Below, one piece after another: positions 1 through 15,992 of a stretch of 64,000 bases of DNA (positions within the stretch are counted from its first letter, which is position 1; each line of letters begins with the position of its first letter). The notes under the pieces were generated by a model. The model was given only the letters and a program-made list of their open reading frames with translations, ran no database searches and had not been told where the DNA came from. A program made the position numbers and the translations under genes. The stretch is from Nocardia jinanensis (lineage in GTDB: Bacteria; Actinomycetota; Actinomycetes; Mycobacteriales; Mycobacteriaceae): positions 1-64,000 of the forward strand of contig NZ_BMMH01000019.1 of the NCBI RefSeq assembly GCF_014645735.1, written 5' to 3'.

Positions 1-7942
<7,942 letters not shown>

Positions 7943-8292
7943 CCGTAACCTCGCTTCCGGAACGCACGCGTGCGCTTCCCGTTACCACCCGGATTGCGAC
8001 GCGCACCGCCGACAGCTCGGCATCCGCGGTTCCAGGCCCACTTCTCGTTTGCTCAGGCAGAAATGTCCATCGGAGTTATCCGTTTGTGAAGCCAGGGACG
8101 TTACATCGGGCGCCCCGTACCACCCGGCACACCCGGTGCCCCATGCCACCGTGCCATCGCACCCGGGCGTCGACTCCTGATCACCGATCCAATCTACCGA
8201 AGCACGGCCGTGGCACCAACCGGGTTCCGTGACCGTCCCACCGGTCACGGGGCGGTTTCCGGGCGGTTCCGGACAACCCGGCCACCTCGCGC
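7943..8292. other. Intergenic region upstream of the NRPS and downstream of cobM
   Basis: About 350 bp between the NRPS start and the cobM stop; both genes read leftward. It must hold the NRPS promoter. No convincing gene was found in six frames. The only clear structure is the hairpin at 8227-8250 close to the cobM stop. Confidence 0.6.
8227..8250 (-). terminator. Hairpin after cobM
   Basis: Perfect 9-bp inverted repeat CCGTGACCG / CGGTCACGG with a 6-nt loop, about 45 bp past the cobM stop. No T-run follows, as is common in high-GC actinobacteria. A terminator role is inferred. Confidence 0.5.
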
Positions 8293-9051
8293 TTATCCGC
8301 TCAGGTCGCTGCGGTCGCGCGCCGGGTCGTAGAGGTGCGATTGCGCACAATCGATTCCGGGGTCCAAAGCCTGTCCGACCAGGATGACCGCCGCCCGCGA
8401 CAGCCCCGCCGCCTCGACCCGATCCGCGATATCGGCCAGTGTGCCACGCAGCACAATCTGATCCGGTTGACTCGCGCGATAGACCACGGCAGCCGGGCAC
8501 CCCGGCCCATAATCCGCGACGAGCTCCAGCGCGAGCTCCCGGATACGGGTGATCGCCAGGTGTAACACCAGCGTGGCGCGCGTCCGCGCGAATTCCGGCA
8601 GTGCCTCGGACTCCGGCATCGCGGTCGACCGGGCCCGGGTACGGGTCAGTACCACCGACTGCGCGACCTCGGGAACGGTCAGCTCGGCACCCAGCAGCGC
8701 CGCGGCGGCGGCGTACGCGGGGACACCCGGGGTGATATCCCAGCCCACCCCGGCCGCGTCGAGTCTGCGCGTCTGCTCGGTGAGGGCGGAATAGAGGGAC
8801 GGATCACCCGAACACAACCGCGCCACCGCACGGCCCTCCGCCGTGGCGCGCACCATATGCGCCGTGATCTCGTCCAGGTCGAGCCGCTGGGTGTCGATGA
8901 GTTCGGTGGCCGGCGCGCAGTGACCGAGCACCTCGGGATCCAGGTAGGTCCCCGGATACAGGCAGACCGCACAACGCCGCAGCAGCTCCACCGCGCGCAC
9001 CGTCAGCAGATCCGCGGCGCCGGGCCCGGCTCCGATGAAGTGCACCGTCAT
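8293..9051 (-). CDS. cobM: Precorrin-4 C11-methyltransferase
   Basis: SAM-dependent methyltransferase of the aerobic (oxygen-dependent) cobalamin pathway that methylates C-11 of precorrin-4 to give precorrin-5. The 252-residue length is normal. The N-terminus MTVHFIGAGPGAADLLTVR carries the glycine-rich start of the uroporphyrinogen/precorrin methyltransferase fold. ARLCSGDPSLYSA and ITPGVPAYAAAAALLGAELT are the next conserved SAM and substrate segments, and LTRTRAR follows. The other cob genes are not adjacent, so it appears isolated here. No cobalamin riboswitch was recognised upstream. Confusion with other cob methyltransferases (cobJ, cobI) is possible but the central motifs fit CobM best. 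Confidence 0.9.
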   Translation of the reverse strand: MTVHFIGAGPGAADLLTVRAVELLRRCAVCLYPGTYLDPEVLGHCAPATELIDTQRLDLDEITAHMVRATAEGRAVARLCSGDPSLYSALTEQTRRLDAAGVGWDITPGVPAYAAAAALLGAELTVPEVAQSVVLTRTRARSTAMPESEALPEFARTRATLVLHLAITRIRELALELVADYGPGCPAAVVYRASQPDQIVLRGTLADIADRVEAAGLSRAAVILVGQALDPGIDCAQSHLYDPARDRSDLSG

Positions 9052-9182
9052 GGGTCGAGTCTAGGCACCGGCCGCCGACGAGCAGGTCGGCGACCACCGC
9101 CCGCACATCGGAGCCGGTCAGCATCCCGGCATTGTCTGGTCGAGCCGCAATCGGCAGGAGCGGCCGCCGCGGCCCGCCGAAG

Positions 9183-9608
9183 TCAGCCGACGGCGTCGAA
9201 GAAAGCGATGACCTTGATCGGCTGCACCCGGACCAGCAGTTCACCGGGGACACCGTTGCGACGTCCGAACTCGTCGGCACGGGCCGTACCCATATAGCGG
9301 CCGCCGATCGCGGTCGCCGAACGCAGCAGTTCGGCCGGGTCCTCGGAGAAAGTGACGGTGCCCTGGATCTGCACGGCGGCGAAGGGCGGCTCCTCCAGAT
9401 CCACCACGATCGCGATCCGGGGGTCGCGCCGCAATGCCTTGCCCTTCGCCGTCTCCTTACCAGTGTTGAACACGATCTCGTCGCCGTCGAGCAGGAACCA
9501 CACCGGGGTGACCAGCGGACGCCCGTCGGACGCGGTGTAGGCGACCTTCGCGGTTCGGGTTCCGTAACTGAGGAATTCACGCACCTTGGGATCGGAAAGT
9601 GAGGCCAT
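9183..9608 (-). CDS. PPOX-class F420/FMN-dependent flavin-split-barrel oxidoreductase
   Basis: 141-residue single-domain protein of the pyridoxamine 5'-phosphate oxidase-like fold, resembling the mycobacterial Rv1155-type F420-binding proteins. Visible features are the strand pattern TAKVAYTASDGRPLVTPVWF, then VFNTGKETAKGKALRRDPRIAIVV, the phosphate/cofactor-contacting region typical of this family, and the C-terminal VQPIKVIAFFDA. The family usually transfers hydride from F420H2 or binds FMN; the physiological substrate is unknown. It has no signal peptide and should be cytosolic. It lies upstream of cobM in the same direction with about 130 bp between, so co-transcription is possible but not evident. 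Confidence 0.85.
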   Translation of the reverse strand: MASLSDPKVREFLSYGTRTAKVAYTASDGRPLVTPVWFLLDGDEIVFNTGKETAKGKALRRDPRIAIVVDLEEPPFAAVQIQGTVTFSEDPAELLRSATAIGGRYMGTARADEFGRRNGVPGELLVRVQPIKVIAFFDAVG

Positions 9609-9638
9609 ACGACCAGCCTAGGGGGCTGTGCCTACTTG

Positions 9639-9749
9639 CCCCGCCTTCGGCGGGGCGGGTCGGGGCCCTGTTAACCCCGGTTCTTCACTCCTTCGCTCAG
9701 TCGCTGCGCTCCTTCGCTACGTCGCTCCAGAACCGGGGCGGGCCCCGAC
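9639..9749. repeat. REP-like intergenic repeat with nested inverted repeats
   Basis: Two structures abut. A hairpin CCCCGCC-TTC-GGCGGGG lies at 9639-9655. An interrupted large inverted repeat follows: left halves GTCGGGGCCC (9659-9668) and CCCCGGTTCT (9675-9684), right halves AGAACCGGGG (9729-9738) and GGGCCCCGAC (9740-9749). The loop is built of short internal repeats around CTTCGCT / GTCGCT / CTCCTTCGCT. The surrounding stretch 9609-9910 holds no gene I can support. It may be a dispersed repeat of the genome and may also end transcription between the flanking genes. Confidence 0.65.
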
Positions 9750-9910
9750 CACGGAAGCGGACCATCCGAAGTAGGGAGGAGGTGTGGGGGTGTCTGCACA
9801 GGCGCGCCTTCGGTCGGCTCGGAAAGGCACCTCGTCTCTCGAGTACTCGATCGTCGCCGATCCGGAAACGGCCGACCGCGCGCACGCGAAACAGCTCTGT
9901 GTGTCGCCGC

Positions 9911-10648
9911 TCATACGATCCGCGGCGGCATCTCTGTTTGGAATGCGCTCATATAGCTGTGCAGTCGCCCCTGCTCGAGACGATCGACGCGCGAGTGCAC
10001 TCGATACGACGTGCCGTCGAGAAACAGGATTTCCTCTTCGTCCGGATCGGCCGACCACTGCTTTACCGACTTACCGGTGAACGATGCCATCGCTATGTGC
10101 ACGTGACCCTTCTTGAGTGCGTATGGCCGGGTAGAGGTACTCATGAAGCCCAATTCGGTGATCACCGCACCCTTTCGGTGCTGGGCCAGAACTTCTTCCG
10201 GTAGATCGATATGCCGATAGACCGTGCCCCGGAAATCATCCAGCTTTCGAAGGGCAGATCGAAGATCGTCGACATCGTGCTGGAAATCGATGCCCCTGCC
10301 TTCACGAAGCGCTCTGTTGACCTCTGGGGATCCGGTTCCGGTGTAGGTCTCCAGCGCCATGATCTCCCGTGGGGTCAACGGCGAATTCGGCGGTATCGAT
10401 CGCCCACCGGACCCGGCGGGAAGCCGGGGGGAGCCGAGTATCTCGGGATGGAATCCGAGCTTGCTTCCATCCGCCGCCGCGGCCACCGTGTTCGCCCCCG
10501 CGGGGCTCTCGCGAGCCACGGTCCTCAGGTTCGCGGCCCCGCCGGCGGCCACCGTGTCGAGTGTCTGTTGAAGCTGCTCGGTCAGGTATTTCATGAGATC
10601 GACCGGTAACCGCGAAGGCCCGCCCGGCAGTAGGTCCGATGGTTCCAC
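9911..10648 (-). CDS. Mono-ADP-ribosyltransferase-like protein (exotoxin fold)
   Basis: 245-residue protein whose C-terminal part (about 130-240) carries the R-S-E signature of the ADPRT exotoxin/VIP2 group: Arg145 in GTVYRHIDLP, the STS motif in FMSTSTRP (S170-T171-S172), and ExE in DPDEEEILFLDGTSYRV (E204, E206). ExE is the arrangement of arginine-modifying enzymes, which transfer ADP-ribose from NAD+. The N-terminal 90 residues are low complexity with no signal peptide or membrane span. The start is GTG 10648, the only start after an in-frame TGA upstream. It is alone, divergent from DoxX, with no recognisable immunity gene. It could be an effector or toxin domain separated from a larger polymorphic toxin. 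Activity and target are inference. Confidence 0.72.
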   Translation of the reverse strand: MEPSDLLPGGPSRLPVDLMKYLTEQLQQTLDTVAAGGAANLRTVARESPAGANTVAAAADGSKLGFHPEILGSPRLPAGSGGRSIPPNSPLTPREIMALETYTGTGSPEVNRALREGRGIDFQHDVDDLRSALRKLDDFRGTVYRHIDLPEEVLAQHRKGAVITELGFMSTSTRPYALKKGHVHIAMASFTGKSVKQWSADPDEEEILFLDGTSYRVHSRVDRLEQGRLHSYMSAFQTEMPPRIV

Positions 10649-10780
10649 ACCAGGGACTGTAAGAACATCCGCGTCTCGCTGCCGACCGCCTGTCCACCGG
10701 TGGTGATGTCACACCTGGGCGACCCACACCGTCGATTCGGTATCCGCCGGGATACGCCGGTCGAAGAGAAGAGGTTCGCC

Positions 10781-11128
10781 ATGAATATCGCCTATTACAT
10801 CGTCGCGGTCCTGACCGCTCTGTGGGTCGGATTCTCGGGCTACTCGCTGTTCTCGAAGCAGCAATTCGTCGTCGAACCTCTCGAGCAGTACGGTGTGCCG
10901 CGGTCGTGGTGGAACTGGCTGGCCCTGGCCAAGACCGCCGGAGCGCTGGGATTGATCGCCGGTTTCGTCCTCCCGGCTCTCGGCGTGGCCGCCGCCGTCG
11001 GCCTGATCCTCTACTTCCTCGGCGCGACCGCGACTGCCCTACGGGCCCGCTCGTACAAGACGGCGGTGTTCCCGCTGCTGTACCTGGCTCCGATCGTCGC
11101 CACCCTCGTCCTGCAACTGGCCCGCTGA
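10781..11128 (+). CDS. DoxX-family small integral membrane protein
   Basis: 115 residues, four predicted membrane segments: 2-22 (YYIVAVLTALWVGFSGYSLF), about 47-67, 69-86 and 96-113. LAKTAGALGLIAGFVLPALG is the typical DoxX-like core in which the lysine-bearing second segment precedes a small-residue-rich helix. Start ATG 10781 is preceded by AGAAGAGG. DoxX-like proteins have been linked to redox and thiol homeostasis in mycobacteria, but most members have no assigned role. It diverges from the ADP-ribosyltransferase gene across about 130 bp, which holds both promoters. Confidence 0.8.
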   Translation: MNIAYYIVAVLTALWVGFSGYSLFSKQQFVVEPLEQYGVPRSWWNWLALAKTAGALGLIAGFVLPALGVAAAVGLILYFLGATATALRARSYKTAVFPLLYLAPIVATLVLQLAR

Positions 11129-11336
11129 CCCACCGGCCGCGGCGGCGTCCACCTGTCCCCCCGGGACGATGCCGCCGCCGTTTCCCACGGACGAAAAGGT
11201 CGCCGCGGACAACACCCTCCCACTGACCGGGCAGCGCCCCGGCCGTCCCCGCGAAACCGCCGATATCGCGACCTCTCGCGGGTGATACTCCGTGTGGCGC
11301 CCGTCACCGGGAGCCGCAGCGTGTGAGGAGTTGGCG

Positions 11337-12752
11337 ATGAGTGTGGTGGACGGGTCGGGGAAGACCGGCGGGACCTCTCCTTCCGATCGGTCCGGGCTGC
11401 GCCGGGTGGTCGCCGCTTCCATGGCGGGGACCGTGGTCGAGTGGTACGAGTTCTTCCTCTACGGCACGGCCGCGACGCTGGTGTTCAGCAAGATCTTCTT
11501 TCCCGCCTCCGACAGCGAACTCGACGCGATCCTGAAGGCGTTCCTCACCTACGCCGTGGGTTTCGCCGCCCGCCCGCTCGGCGGGATCGTGTTCGGTCAT
11601 TTCGGCGACCGCTACGGCCGCAAACGGTTGCTGCAGTTCAGCCTGGTGCTGGTGGGCGCCTCGACTTTCCTGATGGGCTGTCTGCCCACCTACGGCCAGA
11701 TCGGTTACCTGGCACCCGCGCTGCTGGTGCTGCTCCGGTTCCTGCAGGGTTTCGCGGTCGGCGGCGAGTGGGGTGGCGCGGTACTGCTGGTGGCCGAGCA
11801 CAGCCCGAACCGCAGTCGCGGTTTCTGGGCGAGCTGGCCGCAGTCGGGGGTGCCCGGCGGGAATCTGCTGGCCACGCTGGTCCTGCTGGCGCTGACCGCG
11901 ATGCTGTCCGACGACGCCTTCCTGTCGTGGGGGTGGCGGATCGCGTTCTGGTTGTCCGCGGTGGTCGTCCTGATCGGCTACTACGTGCGCACCAAGGTGA
12001 GCGACGCCCCGATCTTCACCGCCGCGCGGCAGGAGGCCGAGCAGGTACGGTCCTCGTCGTTCAGCGCAGTGGAAGTACTGAAGCGGTATCCCCGGGGTGT
12101 GTTCACCGCGATGGGCCTGCGCTTCGGCGAGAACATCATGTACTACCTGGTCGTCACGTTCACCATCACCTATCTGAAGGTGCGCGAGGGTATGGCCACC
12201 GACGACATCCTCTGGTGGCTGCTGGCCGCGCACGCGGTGCACTTCGCGGCCATTCCGCTGGCCGGTGCGCTGGCCGACCGGATCGGACGGCGACCGGTCT
12301 ACCTGGCCGGTACCGTCGCGGCCGGGGCCTGGGGTTTCTTCGCCTTCCCGATGATGGACACCGGCAACGGGTGGGTGATCACCGCGGCGATCATGCTCGG
12401 CCTGATCGCGCACGCGGGGATGTACGCACCGCAACCGGCCATCATGGCGGAGATGTTCCCGACCCGGATGCGGTACTCCGGGGTGTCGCTGGGCTATCAG
12501 GTGACCTCGATCGTCGCCGGTTCGCTGGCTCCGGTGATCGCCGTGAAACTGCTCGAGATCTACGATTCGGCCGTACCCATCGCGCTGTATCTCGCGGCGG
12601 CGACCGCGGTGACGGCGGTGGCGGTGCTGTTCGCCCGCGAGACCAAGGGGTTCGACCTGACCGATATCGACCGGGCCGACGCCGCTCGCGCCGCGTCGGG
12701 CCGGGAGCGGCAGCCGGCACAGAATCGCGGGACAGCGACGGGCGGCCGGTAG
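11337..12752 (+). CDS. MFS transporter, metabolite:H+ symporter (MHS) type
   Basis: 471-residue, 12-span major-facilitator protein of the shikimate/ProP/KgtP-like MHS group. Diagnostic segments are VVEWYEFFLYGTAATLVFSKIFFP in the first span region, GHFGDRYGRKRLL (the MFS loop 2-3 motif), LQGFAVGGEWGGAVLLVAEH in span 4 and ADRIGRRPVYLAG in loop 8-9. Members import organic acids or osmolytes with protons; the substrate here cannot be read from sequence. Start ATG 11337 follows GTGAGGAG at good spacing; an upstream in-frame ATG at 11292 has no ribosome-binding site and would add residues outside the family alignment. Confidence 0.88.
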   Translation: MSVVDGSGKTGGTSPSDRSGLRRVVAASMAGTVVEWYEFFLYGTAATLVFSKIFFPASDSELDAILKAFLTYAVGFAARPLGGIVFGHFGDRYGRKRLLQFSLVLVGASTFLMGCLPTYGQIGYLAPALLVLLRFLQGFAVGGEWGGAVLLVAEHSPNRSRGFWASWPQSGVPGGNLLATLVLLALTAMLSDDAFLSWGWRIAFWLSAVVVLIGYYVRTKVSDAPIFTAARQEAEQVRSSSFSAVEVLKRYPRGVFTAMGLRFGENIMYYLVVTFTITYLKVREGMATDDILWWLLAAHAVHFAAIPLAGALADRIGRRPVYLAGTVAAGAWGFFAFPMMDTGNGWVITAAIMLGLIAHAGMYAPQPAIMAEMFPTRMRYSGVSLGYQVTSIVAGSLAPVIAVKLLEIYDSAVPIALYLAAATAVTAVAVLFARETKGFDLTDIDRADAARAASGRERQPAQNRGTATGGR

Positions 12753-12782
12753 CCGATCCCGCCCGCTGAACAGGGGCGGTGG

Positions 12783-13076
12783 TCACCGACGCACCTCCGC
12801 CGCGTACGCCGCCGCCGCCTCGTAACGCGGACAGCGATGCGCGGCATGCACATCCATCACCTGATGGGCATGCGCGTACCCGCGGATCGGGTCCCGCGAC
12901 CGGCAGTGCGCCGTGGGACAGCCAGCCGGTAACGCCCGGAGCCCGTCGGCCAGCTGCCGCAGAATCACCGGGTCATCGGCAACCCACCTCTTGCCCGCCT
13001 GCCACAGCCGGACCGTGGCGGCCATGGCCAGATTGTGCGGAGCCCTGACGGGCAGGGCCGGTGTCTCGTGACACAT
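12783..13076 (-). CDS. Small hypothetical protein, Cys/His-rich C-terminus
   Basis: 97 residues beginning at ATG 13076 behind CGAGGT. It is convergent with the MHS transporter. It is not recognised. What can be seen is an N-terminal region MCHETPALPVRAPHNLAMAA, a leucine-rich middle (VILRQLADGLRAL), then CPTAHCRSRD and HAHQVMDVHAAHRCPRY, which together give several Cys and His that could bind a metal. A longer reading frame begins at 13166 but lacks a ribosome-binding site. The gene may belong with the regulatory region to its right, but there is no direct evidence. Confidence 0.5.
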   Translation of the reverse strand: MCHETPALPVRAPHNLAMAATVRLWQAGKRWVADDPVILRQLADGLRALPAGCPTAHCRSRDPIRGYAHAHQVMDVHAAHRCPRYEAAAAYAAEVRR

Positions 13077-13536
13077 ACGGATACCTCGTTCATGGTTGTC
13101 GTGTGGTGGTTCGACCTGCTCGGGCCGGGAAGCCGACTCCTCGCCTGTTGACGATCGACGTAACAACTCGAGCCGTCGTCATAGGTATGAGCGATACGCG
13201 CAGGGGTGGATACCCGACCGAGCGAGAAGCTCGACGTGGTACCTGACGGGATGAAACCGACCGCTCAGGCGCTGCGGAAGTCGGCAACCTTCGGTATCTG
13301 CCGATCCGATCGGCTCCAGCCTCGATCGAAGCCTTGTGAGGATGGCGTTGTTGCTGGTCATGGCGACGACACTATGAGCGAGGACAGACTGCGGTTTGTA
13401 CAAAATGTGTGAGTACCTACAGCTAGTTCGGTTTCGGAGAGATCAGTACTGTTGAGCCGGTGTCGCATGGCCGCGCTTCGGCCCGCTACGCCTCACACCC
13501 GCCCCGCAGACCTCGAGGTAGTGAGAGACCAGCCGC
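13077..13536. other. Intergenic, about 460 bp, with possible promoter/operator DNA
   Basis: Short overlapping reading frames on both strands here look non-coding (no ribosome-binding sites, no family-like segments). It presumably holds the promoters for the minus-strand small gene and the plus-strand XRE gene. AT content rises towards 13400. Confidence 0.5.
13395..13404. promoter_or_regulatory. Perfect palindrome TTTGTACAAA upstream of the XRE gene
   Basis: Ten-base self-complementary site about 130 bp before the XRE start, within locally AT-rich DNA. It could be an autoregulatory operator. A short palindrome can occur by chance, so this is tentative. Confidence 0.35.
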
Positions 13537-14754
13537 ATGGACGAGCAAGCTCACGCAATCGGTCGCCGCGTTCGATACTGGCGGCTCCGGCGCAACCTCG
13601 ACCGGCAACAGTTCGCTGACATGGTGGGCCGCTCGACGTCGTGGCTGGACAAGATCGAAAAGGGCGAGCGCAATCTTCTTCGCCTGCCCATGCTCGACCG
13701 AGTAGCCGAGGTTCTCGGCGTTGATCCCGCCGCCCTGACCGACATCTCAACCGCTCGCCGGACGGTGGGGTGTGTGGATGCCGTCGAGGTGCGGACTATT
13801 CGCGAGGCATTGAGTCGGTACCCCTCGTTGTCGGCACAAGACAGCAAGCAAGAGCCGACTCTCGATCGAGTAACCAAGCAACTGAAATACGTTGATCAGG
13901 CCTGGCTTTCTTCGCATTTCACGGTTGTAGTTCGCTATCTTCCGCGGCTGCTGCACGAGGCCCGAATGTTGGCTTACATCGCTCAGCCTTCCCAACAGAT
14001 CCCGGCAACCCGAACGCTGGTCCTGGCTTATCGGCTGGCTTCCTCGGTTCTCCTGAAGTTCGAGACCAACGACGTGGCGTGGCTTGCAGCAGATCGCGCT
14101 ATGCAAGAAGCCTTGGCAGTGGACGACACGTTAGCCCTCGCAAGAGCGACACGCAGCGTCGCCCGATCACTGACCAGCACGGGGCAACTAACGAGTGCTA
14201 TCAACGCTGTCACAGGCATGACCGACCGAATGCAACCCGAACTCGACACGCGGGCAGACGAATTACTGTCGTTGTACGGCATGCTGTTTTTGGCTGCCTC
14301 GATCGCGGCAGCCGATCAGGAAGACGCAGACACAGCACTCCTGATGCATGAGCAAGCACGAGCGGCAGCTGAAAGGCTTTGTCCCGGCTACGATATGCAC
14401 CGAACGTTCTTCGGGCCTACAAATGTTGGGCTTCATCGGGTAGCCGCCCTTGTTCGATTGCATGAACCGGGGCAAGCGTTGGAATATGCCCAAACCATTG
14501 ATCAGGAATCTATTTCGAATCTGCCACCGGAGCGGAGAGTCAATTACATGCTCGACATCGCTTCCGCGTATACCCAGACCGGCCAATATACGGACGCCGC
14601 CCGGACCTTGATCGACGCTGATCGAATCGCACCCGAGGAGGTCCGCTGCCGCCCCTTGTCGCATGGCCTACTCCGGGCAATGCTGAAAAATACCGGCGAG
14701 GATACGGGGCGTGCCGTGCGACGGATAGCATCGCGGGCAGGCGTCACCGCATGA
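13537..14754 (+). CDS. XRE-family HTH regulator with helical C-terminal repeat domain
   Basis: 405 residues. Residues 8-62 form a lambda-repressor-type helix-turn-helix (IGRRVRYWRLRRNLDRQQFA... GRSTSWLDKIEKGERN). The rest is helical and TPR-like (LALARATRSVARSLTS; YMLDIASAYTQTGQYTDAARTL), as in actinobacterial regulators where the C-terminal part senses a small ligand or partner. Its stop overlaps the start of the following flavoprotein gene by 4 bp (ATGA), so the two are translationally coupled and probably act together. Its codon use is visibly less GC-biased than that of neighbouring genes (many A/T third positions), which suggests acquisition by transfer. Ligand and targets are unknown. 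Confidence 0.85.
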   Translation: MDEQAHAIGRRVRYWRLRRNLDRQQFADMVGRSTSWLDKIEKGERNLLRLPMLDRVAEVLGVDPAALTDISTARRTVGCVDAVEVRTIREALSRYPSLSAQDSKQEPTLDRVTKQLKYVDQAWLSSHFTVVVRYLPRLLHEARMLAYIAQPSQQIPATRTLVLAYRLASSVLLKFETNDVAWLAADRAMQEALAVDDTLALARATRSVARSLTSTGQLTSAINAVTGMTDRMQPELDTRADELLSLYGMLFLAASIAAADQEDADTALLMHEQARAAAERLCPGYDMHRTFFGPTNVGLHRVAALVRLHEPGQALEYAQTIDQESISNLPPERRVNYMLDIASAYTQTGQYTDAARTLIDADRIAPEEVRCRPLSHGLLRAMLKNTGEDTGRAVRRIASRAGVTA

Positions 14755-15278
14755 GGGACCGCGTTCTGTACCTGTTCATCTGTGGCGCAGGTCCAGCGAG
14801 TCGGGTAATCGAGATGGTGACCTCAGCACAGGCCGAGGGCTGGTCGGTGTACTGCATTGCCACCCCGGCGGCGGTCGAACATTTCCTGGACATTCAGGAT
14901 CTGGAGAATGCGACCGGCCATCAAGTGCGCACGTCGTACCGGAAACCTGGTGATGAGCCGTTACCGAGACCAGACGGCGTCATCGTGGCACCGGCGACCT
15001 ATAACACGATCAACAAGTGGGCGGCAGGAATCTCGGATACGTACGCGCTCAACCAGCTTGCGGAACTGACCGGACTCGGGGCCAAGATGGTGGTCTTGCC
15101 GTTTGTCAATCAAGCACTCGCGGCCAACCGAGTGTTCGTGCGCAGTGTGGAAGAGCTTCGGCACGCCGGAATACGCGTACTGTTCGGGCCCGGAGAATTC
15201 GAGCCGCACCCACCACGAACAGGCGGAAAGGTACTTGATACCTATCCTTGGAGTCTGGCCCTGAAGGCGCTCGAATAA
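14751..15278 (+). CDS. HFCD-family flavoprotein (phosphopantothenoylcysteine decarboxylase-like)
   Basis: 175-residue FMN-binding protein of the homo-oligomeric flavin-containing Cys decarboxylase fold (CoaC/EpiD/Dfp). Seen are the N-terminal strand and phosphate loop FICGAGPASRVIEMV, the AAAV segment near residue 41-45, and the signature VAPATYNTINKWAAGISDTYAL (about 82-103), which contacts FMN and closes the active site. Classical members decarboxylate a C-terminal cysteine thiol. A stand-alone copy paired with an XRE regulator is not CoaBC, which would have a second CTP-dependent domain. Its substrate is unknown. It overlaps the regulator gene by 4 bp. Confidence 0.85.
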   Translation: MRDRVLYLFICGAGPASRVIEMVTSAQAEGWSVYCIATPAAVEHFLDIQDLENATGHQVRTSYRKPGDEPLPRPDGVIVAPATYNTINKWAAGISDTYALNQLAELTGLGAKMVVLPFVNQALAANRVFVRSVEELRHAGIRVLFGPGEFEPHPPRTGGKVLDTYPWSLALKALE

Positions 15279-15992
15279 GAGAGGTCTCGAGTCGGTGCGT
15301 TCGGTTTCGGGCACAGCGTGATCCAAGTGTGCTCGCGCCCGGAGACCCGACAGGGTAGCGAGTAACTATTTCGCGGGCGGCAGCGCCCGTGCGCCGGTCG
15401 TACGCGAGAGCAGGATCGAGATTCCTCGATCGCCGAGCCGATTTGCAGGGCCTCGGTTGTGCCTCGATAGCGGCTGGTGCCGAAGGGGCGGGCGAGGGCG
15501 TGCAGCCACGGTGCGATCGCCCGAGTCCGGAGCGCGCAGGTCGGGCCGACCGGGCCGGTGGCCGTGCGGTCCGTCGATACGAGTCGAATCTGTGGCCGAG
15601 CGGTTGTTGCTCGCAGGGGTCGGTCAGACGCCGGTAGGTCTGGGAGCCAGATCATCTCGGCGGAGGGCACACATACTCGGAGCTGTCCGAGGACCGGATG
15701 CGGCACCGGCGAGTGGTTCCGGGCAACGACTCCGGTGAGACCTTCGGGTGGCACTTTGTGGAGCAGGTCACTGAGACCCGTTCTCGGGTGGTACAGCGCA
15801 ACAACCGTTGATATGTTTCGGCTTGTTCGTGCAGCGTCGCATCATCTTCGACTCTCGACCCGCGCAACATTCTGTCATTCCGCTGTTCATTCGCCTCTTT
15901 CGTCGTGGAAAGAGTCTGGAATTGTCTTACCCCGCAGCCGATTTCGCGTGACCCGCGAAACCTATTGCGGCGCCTGAATTCATGGAGATCTC
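15279..15992. other. About 710 bp without an intact gene; possible decayed coding DNA
   Basis: All frames are short or have un-protein-like composition. One plus-strand frame ending at the TGA near 15811 reads as natural protein for about 55 codons (containing GETFGWHFVEQVTETRSRVV), is preceded by a stop near 15640 and has no start codon with a ribosome-binding site. It may be the remnant of a lost gene. The DNA is next to the atypical XRE/flavoprotein pair, so the whole 13.4-15.9 kb stretch may be an island. The promoter of the MFS gene must lie at the right end. Confidence 0.4.

Noticed and set aside
9052..9182. Cobalamin riboswitch upstream of cobM
   Set aside because: No B12-box-like sequence or suitable fold was recognised in the 130 bp upstream.
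11304..12434. Minus-strand open frame of 376 codons opposite the MHS transporter
   Set aside because: Mirror frame rich in Arg, His, Gln and Gly; the plus strand is a clear MFS protein.
15242..15754. Minus-strand 170-codon open frame
   Set aside because: Overlaps the 3' end of the flavoprotein gene, no ribosome-binding site, composition unlike a folded protein.
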